Positions 12,478 through 14,332 of a stretch of DNA of 14,332 nucleotides are shown in pieces. The position numbers and the translations under genes were made by a program. The notes below the pieces were generated by a model that did no database searches, was not told the origin of the DNA, and saw only the letters and a program-made list of their open reading frames with translations. How positions within the stretch are numbered: the first letter of the stretch is position 1; every line of letters begins with the position of its first letter. Source of the DNA: Brachybacterium sp. (lineage in GTDB: Bacteria > Actinomycetota > Actinomycetes > Actinomycetales > Dermabacteraceae); NCBI GenBank assembly GCA_027322375.1, contig DAHVRS010000220.1, positions 1-14,332 on the forward strand, read 5' to 3'.

Positions 12478-14082
12478 ATGCCCACCACCATCGACACCGC
12501 GCCCCCGAGGGTGCTGCCGGACCAGGTCGCGGCGCTGCGCGCGGACCTGATCGCCGGCCAGTACACGGCCGCCGCGGTCGAGGCCCTGCTGGGCCCGGTC
12601 GCCGCCGCCGCACTCGGCCGCGAGGATGCCGTGCCCGCCCGCCGGGTCCTCGCCGCGCGCCCCGAGCCCGCCGCCGCGCTGCTGCGCCTGTTCACGCTCG
12701 GCGAGGCCCTGTCCCGCGCCGAGGTCGAGGCGATCCTGCCCACTCTCGGCGTCAGCGGCGCGAGCGCGCTCGGCCTGCTGGGCCCCGCACCCGATGGGCG
12801 GCTGCGCGCGCTCATGGACCTCGCCCCCTACTCGGCCCGCGACGACCTCGGCGAGATCGACTGGTGGATCGTCTCAGACCTCTCCGAGCTCGCGACCGGC
12901 CGCGCGCTCGGCCCCGAGCACGTGCTCGGGGTGGGCGGTGCCTCGCTCACCCTCGCCCGGCTCACGCCCCGCACCCCGGTTGGGCGGGTGCTGGACCTCG
13001 GCTGCGGCGGCGGGATCCAGGCGCTGCACGCCTCCCGCCACGCCGAGCACGTGGTCGCGACCGACCTCTCCGAGCGGGCCCTCGCCGTTGCCGCCTTCAA
13101 CGCGGCGCTGAACGGGATCGAGCTCGAGCTGCGCCACGGCTCCCTGCTCGAGCCGGTCGCCGGGGAGCAGTTCGACCTCATCGTCTCGAACCCACCGTTC
13201 GTCATCACACCCCGCAGCACCGACGAGGCGGGCGGGCGCGAGCAGGCCCGCTGGACCTACCGCGACGGCGGGCGGGCCGGGGACACGCTGCTGGCCGAGC
13301 TGCTGCAGGCCCTGCCCGCGCATCTCGCGCCCGATGGCACCGCGGTGATGCTCGGCAACTGGGAGATCCGCGAGGGCGCCGACTGGAGCGCTCACCCCCG
13401 CGCCTGGCTCCAGGACGCGATCGCCGAGGGCGTGGACGCCTGGGTGGTCCAGCGGGAGCAGGAGGACCCCGCCGAGTACGCCGGGACCTGGGCGCGCGAC
13501 GGCGGGATCACTCCCCGCGATCCGCGCTGGGCCGAGCTCGTCGGCGCCTGGCTCGATGATTTCGCGACCCGCGACGTGGCCGCGATCGGCTTCGGCTACG
13601 TGCTGCTGCGCCGCCCCGCTGACCGCCGCCCCGCCGACAACCGCCGCGACGCCGGCACGGACTCGGAGGCAGCCCAGCCCGGGCAGCTATGCACCGAGCA
13701 GGTGCCCGGCACCGGCTCCGGCACGCTCTCCGAGCATCTGGCCGCTTCGCTGCGGGCTCTCGGCGAGCTCGCCGCGCTCAGTGATGAGGAGCTCGCCGCC
13801 GTCCGTCTGGTGCGCGCCGCGGACGTGGTCGAGCGCCGCCACCTCACCCCCGGGGAATGGGATCCGATGCTCATCGAGCTCGTGCAGGGTGCGGGGTTCG
13901 CGCGCGCCGTCCCGGCCGATCAGCTGCTCGCCGCGACCGTCGGCGCCCTCGATGGCACCCTCACCCTCGGCCAGGTCCTCGGCGCGGTCTGCGCGCTGAC
14001 CGACGCGGACGAGGCCGAGGCCCGTGCCCGCGTGCTGCCCGCCGTGCGCGAGCTGGTCCGCACCGGGATGGTGACCCTGTGA
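12478..14082 (+). CDS. Class I SAM-dependent methyltransferase with NPPF motif (actinobacterial multidomain type)
   Basis: 534 residues in three parts. The N-terminal part (about 1-165) is helical and winged-helix-like, with G-P-A-P-D-G-R-L-R-A-L-M-D-L-A-P-Y (102-118). The methyltransferase core (about 168-380) has SAM motif I V-L-D-L-G-C-G-G-G (171-179), the acidic residue Asp196 at the end of strand 2, and N-P-P-F (238-241). The C-terminal part (about 415-534) is helical. NPPF/NPPY marks enzymes that methylate planar nitrogens: adenine N6, guanine N2 (RsmC type) or glutamine (PrmC type). The flanking domains match a family I know only as uncharacterised actinobacterial methyltransferases, perhaps the DUF7059/DUF7782 group. 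A polar linker (about 380-415, with Asp/Arg/Asn and a Thr-Gly-Ser run) joins the parts. The ATG at 12478 is preceded at 7 nt by CACAAT. The stop overlaps the next gene as GTGA. Substrate unknown. Confidence 0.85.
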   Translation: MPTTIDTAPPRVLPDQVAALRADLIAGQYTAAAVEALLGPVAAAALGREDAVPARRVLAARPEPAAALLRLFTLGEALSRAEVEAILPTLGVSGASALGLLGPAPDGRLRALMDLAPYSARDDLGEIDWWIVSDLSELATGRALGPEHVLGVGGASLTLARLTPRTPVGRVLDLGCGGGIQALHASRHAEHVVATDLSERALAVAAFNAALNGIELELRHGSLLEPVAGEQFDLIVSNPPFVITPRSTDEAGGREQARWTYRDGGRAGDTLLAELLQALPAHLAPDGTAVMLGNWEIREGADWSAHPRAWLQDAIAEGVDAWVVQREQEDPAEYAGTWARDGGITPRDPRWAELVGAWLDDFATRDVAAIGFGYVLLRRPADRRPADNRRDAGTDSEAAQPGQLCTEQVPGTGSGTLSEHLAASLRALGELAALSDEELAAVRLVRAADVVERRHLTPGEWDPMLIELVQGAGFARAVPADQLLAATVGALDGTLTLGQVLGAVCALTDADEAEARARVLPAVRELVRTGMVTL

Positions 14083-14332
14083 CCGCGCCGCCCGCCCGCG
14101 CCCACGCCCCTGCCGCGCCCACCCCCATGGCCCCCGTCGGCGCCACCCGAGCGTGGCTCGCTCTGCTCGCCGCCGTGGTCAGCGCGCTGACCATCGCGGG
14201 CCTCGCCCGCATCGCCGTCGACACCGCGAGCGGTCAGCGACTGGACCAGCTGATCCTCTCCGGGGCCGACGGGCACCAGGGCACCCTCGCCCAGTACGCG
14301 CAGCTCGCCGTCGAGTCGGTGAGCACCCCGGT
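14079..14332 (+). CDS. Membrane protein, possibly PAP2-family phosphatase (N-terminal part, cut by window edge)
   Basis: An open frame starts at GTG 14079, overlapping the methyltransferase stop as GTGA, and runs for 84 codons to the window end. Residues 1-24 are Ala/Pro-rich, then one membrane helix at about 25-43 is followed by D-T-A-S-G-Q-R-L-D-Q-L-I-L-S-G-A (48-63). The G-Q-R-L-D segment directly after a first helix resembles the start of actinobacterial PAP2-type lipid phosphatases, but the catalytic motifs would lie downstream, outside the window, so this is a guess. An in-frame ATG at 14127 is an equally plausible start, giving a shorter cytoplasmic end; neither start has a clear Shine-Dalgarno. 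The overlap suggests co-transcription with the methyltransferase. Confidence 0.6.
   Translation, partial: MTAPPARAHAPAAPTPMAPVGATRAWLALLAAVVSALTIAGLARIAVDTASGQRLDQLILSGADGHQGTLAQYAQLAVESVSTP

Noticed and set aside
4647..14274. The 13-mer GGGGCCGACGGGC occurs three times (4647-4659, 5247-5259, 14262-14274).
   Set aside because: Two copies are ordinary Gly-Ala-Asp-Gly codons inside genes, and the word is built from common codons in this base composition; no regular spacing or flanking similarity.
1..14332. CRISPR array, insertion sequence, prophage or integrase signals.
   Set aside because: No regularly spaced repeats longer than the two 20-nt copies at 8740-8785, and no transposase, integrase or phage-like protein in any supported frame.

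Overview
The window is uniformly GC-rich, with G or C in most third codon positions, short intergenic gaps and many 4-base ATGA/GTGA gene overlaps. The gene set is actinobacterial: an Ssd/CpaE-like protein, a Tad secretion ATPase, a DUF4244 mini-pilin, two TadE-like proteins and a DECH helicase in the order familiar from Mycobacterium tuberculosis Rv3660c to Rv3649. I infer a high-GC actinobacterium. The Dermabacteraceae (for example Brachybacterium) are my best guess, but the sequence alone does not prove this.

Layout. (1) Positions 1-1067, minus strand: a two-gene unit, a DedA membrane protein followed by a SpoU/TrmH RNA methyltransferase that is cut off by the window edge. (2) Positions 1267-2208, plus strand: a membrane-anchored, glycine-rich neutral zinc metallopeptidase that ends in a strong 14-bp hairpin shared with convergent pyrE. 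(3) Positions 2290-3764, minus strand: pyrE and, upstream of it, a short-chain dehydrogenase. The latter diverges from (4) the exodeoxyribonuclease III gene at 3830-4630, plus strand. (5) Positions 4631-5057: the longest gene-free stretch, holding a near-perfect 15-nt-arm hairpin. (6) Positions 5058-9803, plus strand: a compact Tad/Flp pilus-type operon: ssd, tadA, a TadB-TadC-like fusion, a DUF4244 pilin, tadE and a second TadE-like gene. (7) Positions 9878-12379, minus strand: a MrfA/YprA-like DECH helicase convergent with the pilus operon. (8) Positions 12478-14082, plus strand: a methyltransferase with an NPPF motif, divergent from the helicase, overlapped by the start of a truncated membrane protein that may be a PAP2-type phosphatase.

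How the parts fit. The Tad genes would build a cell-surface fibre: TadA powers the machine, the fused TadB/C protein is the inner-membrane platform, Ssd positions or regulates it, and the DUF4244 and TadE-like proteins carry prepilin-like N-termini and are the candidate subunits. No prepilin peptidase is in the window. The helicase next to this machine is the long-noticed but unexplained actinobacterial 'helicase/secretion neighbourhood'.

The most unexpected sequence-level signals are three. First, a TANNNT-like box ends exactly 6-7 nt before the start codon of six genes, none with a clear Shine-Dalgarno, which predicts widespread leaderless transcription; genes that have a Shine-Dalgarno lack this spacing. 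Second, tadB and tadC appear fused into one 374-residue protein. Third, a cluster of hairpins and direct repeats lies directly before the pilin gene. I found no CRISPR array, tRNA, rRNA, insertion sequence or phage gene.
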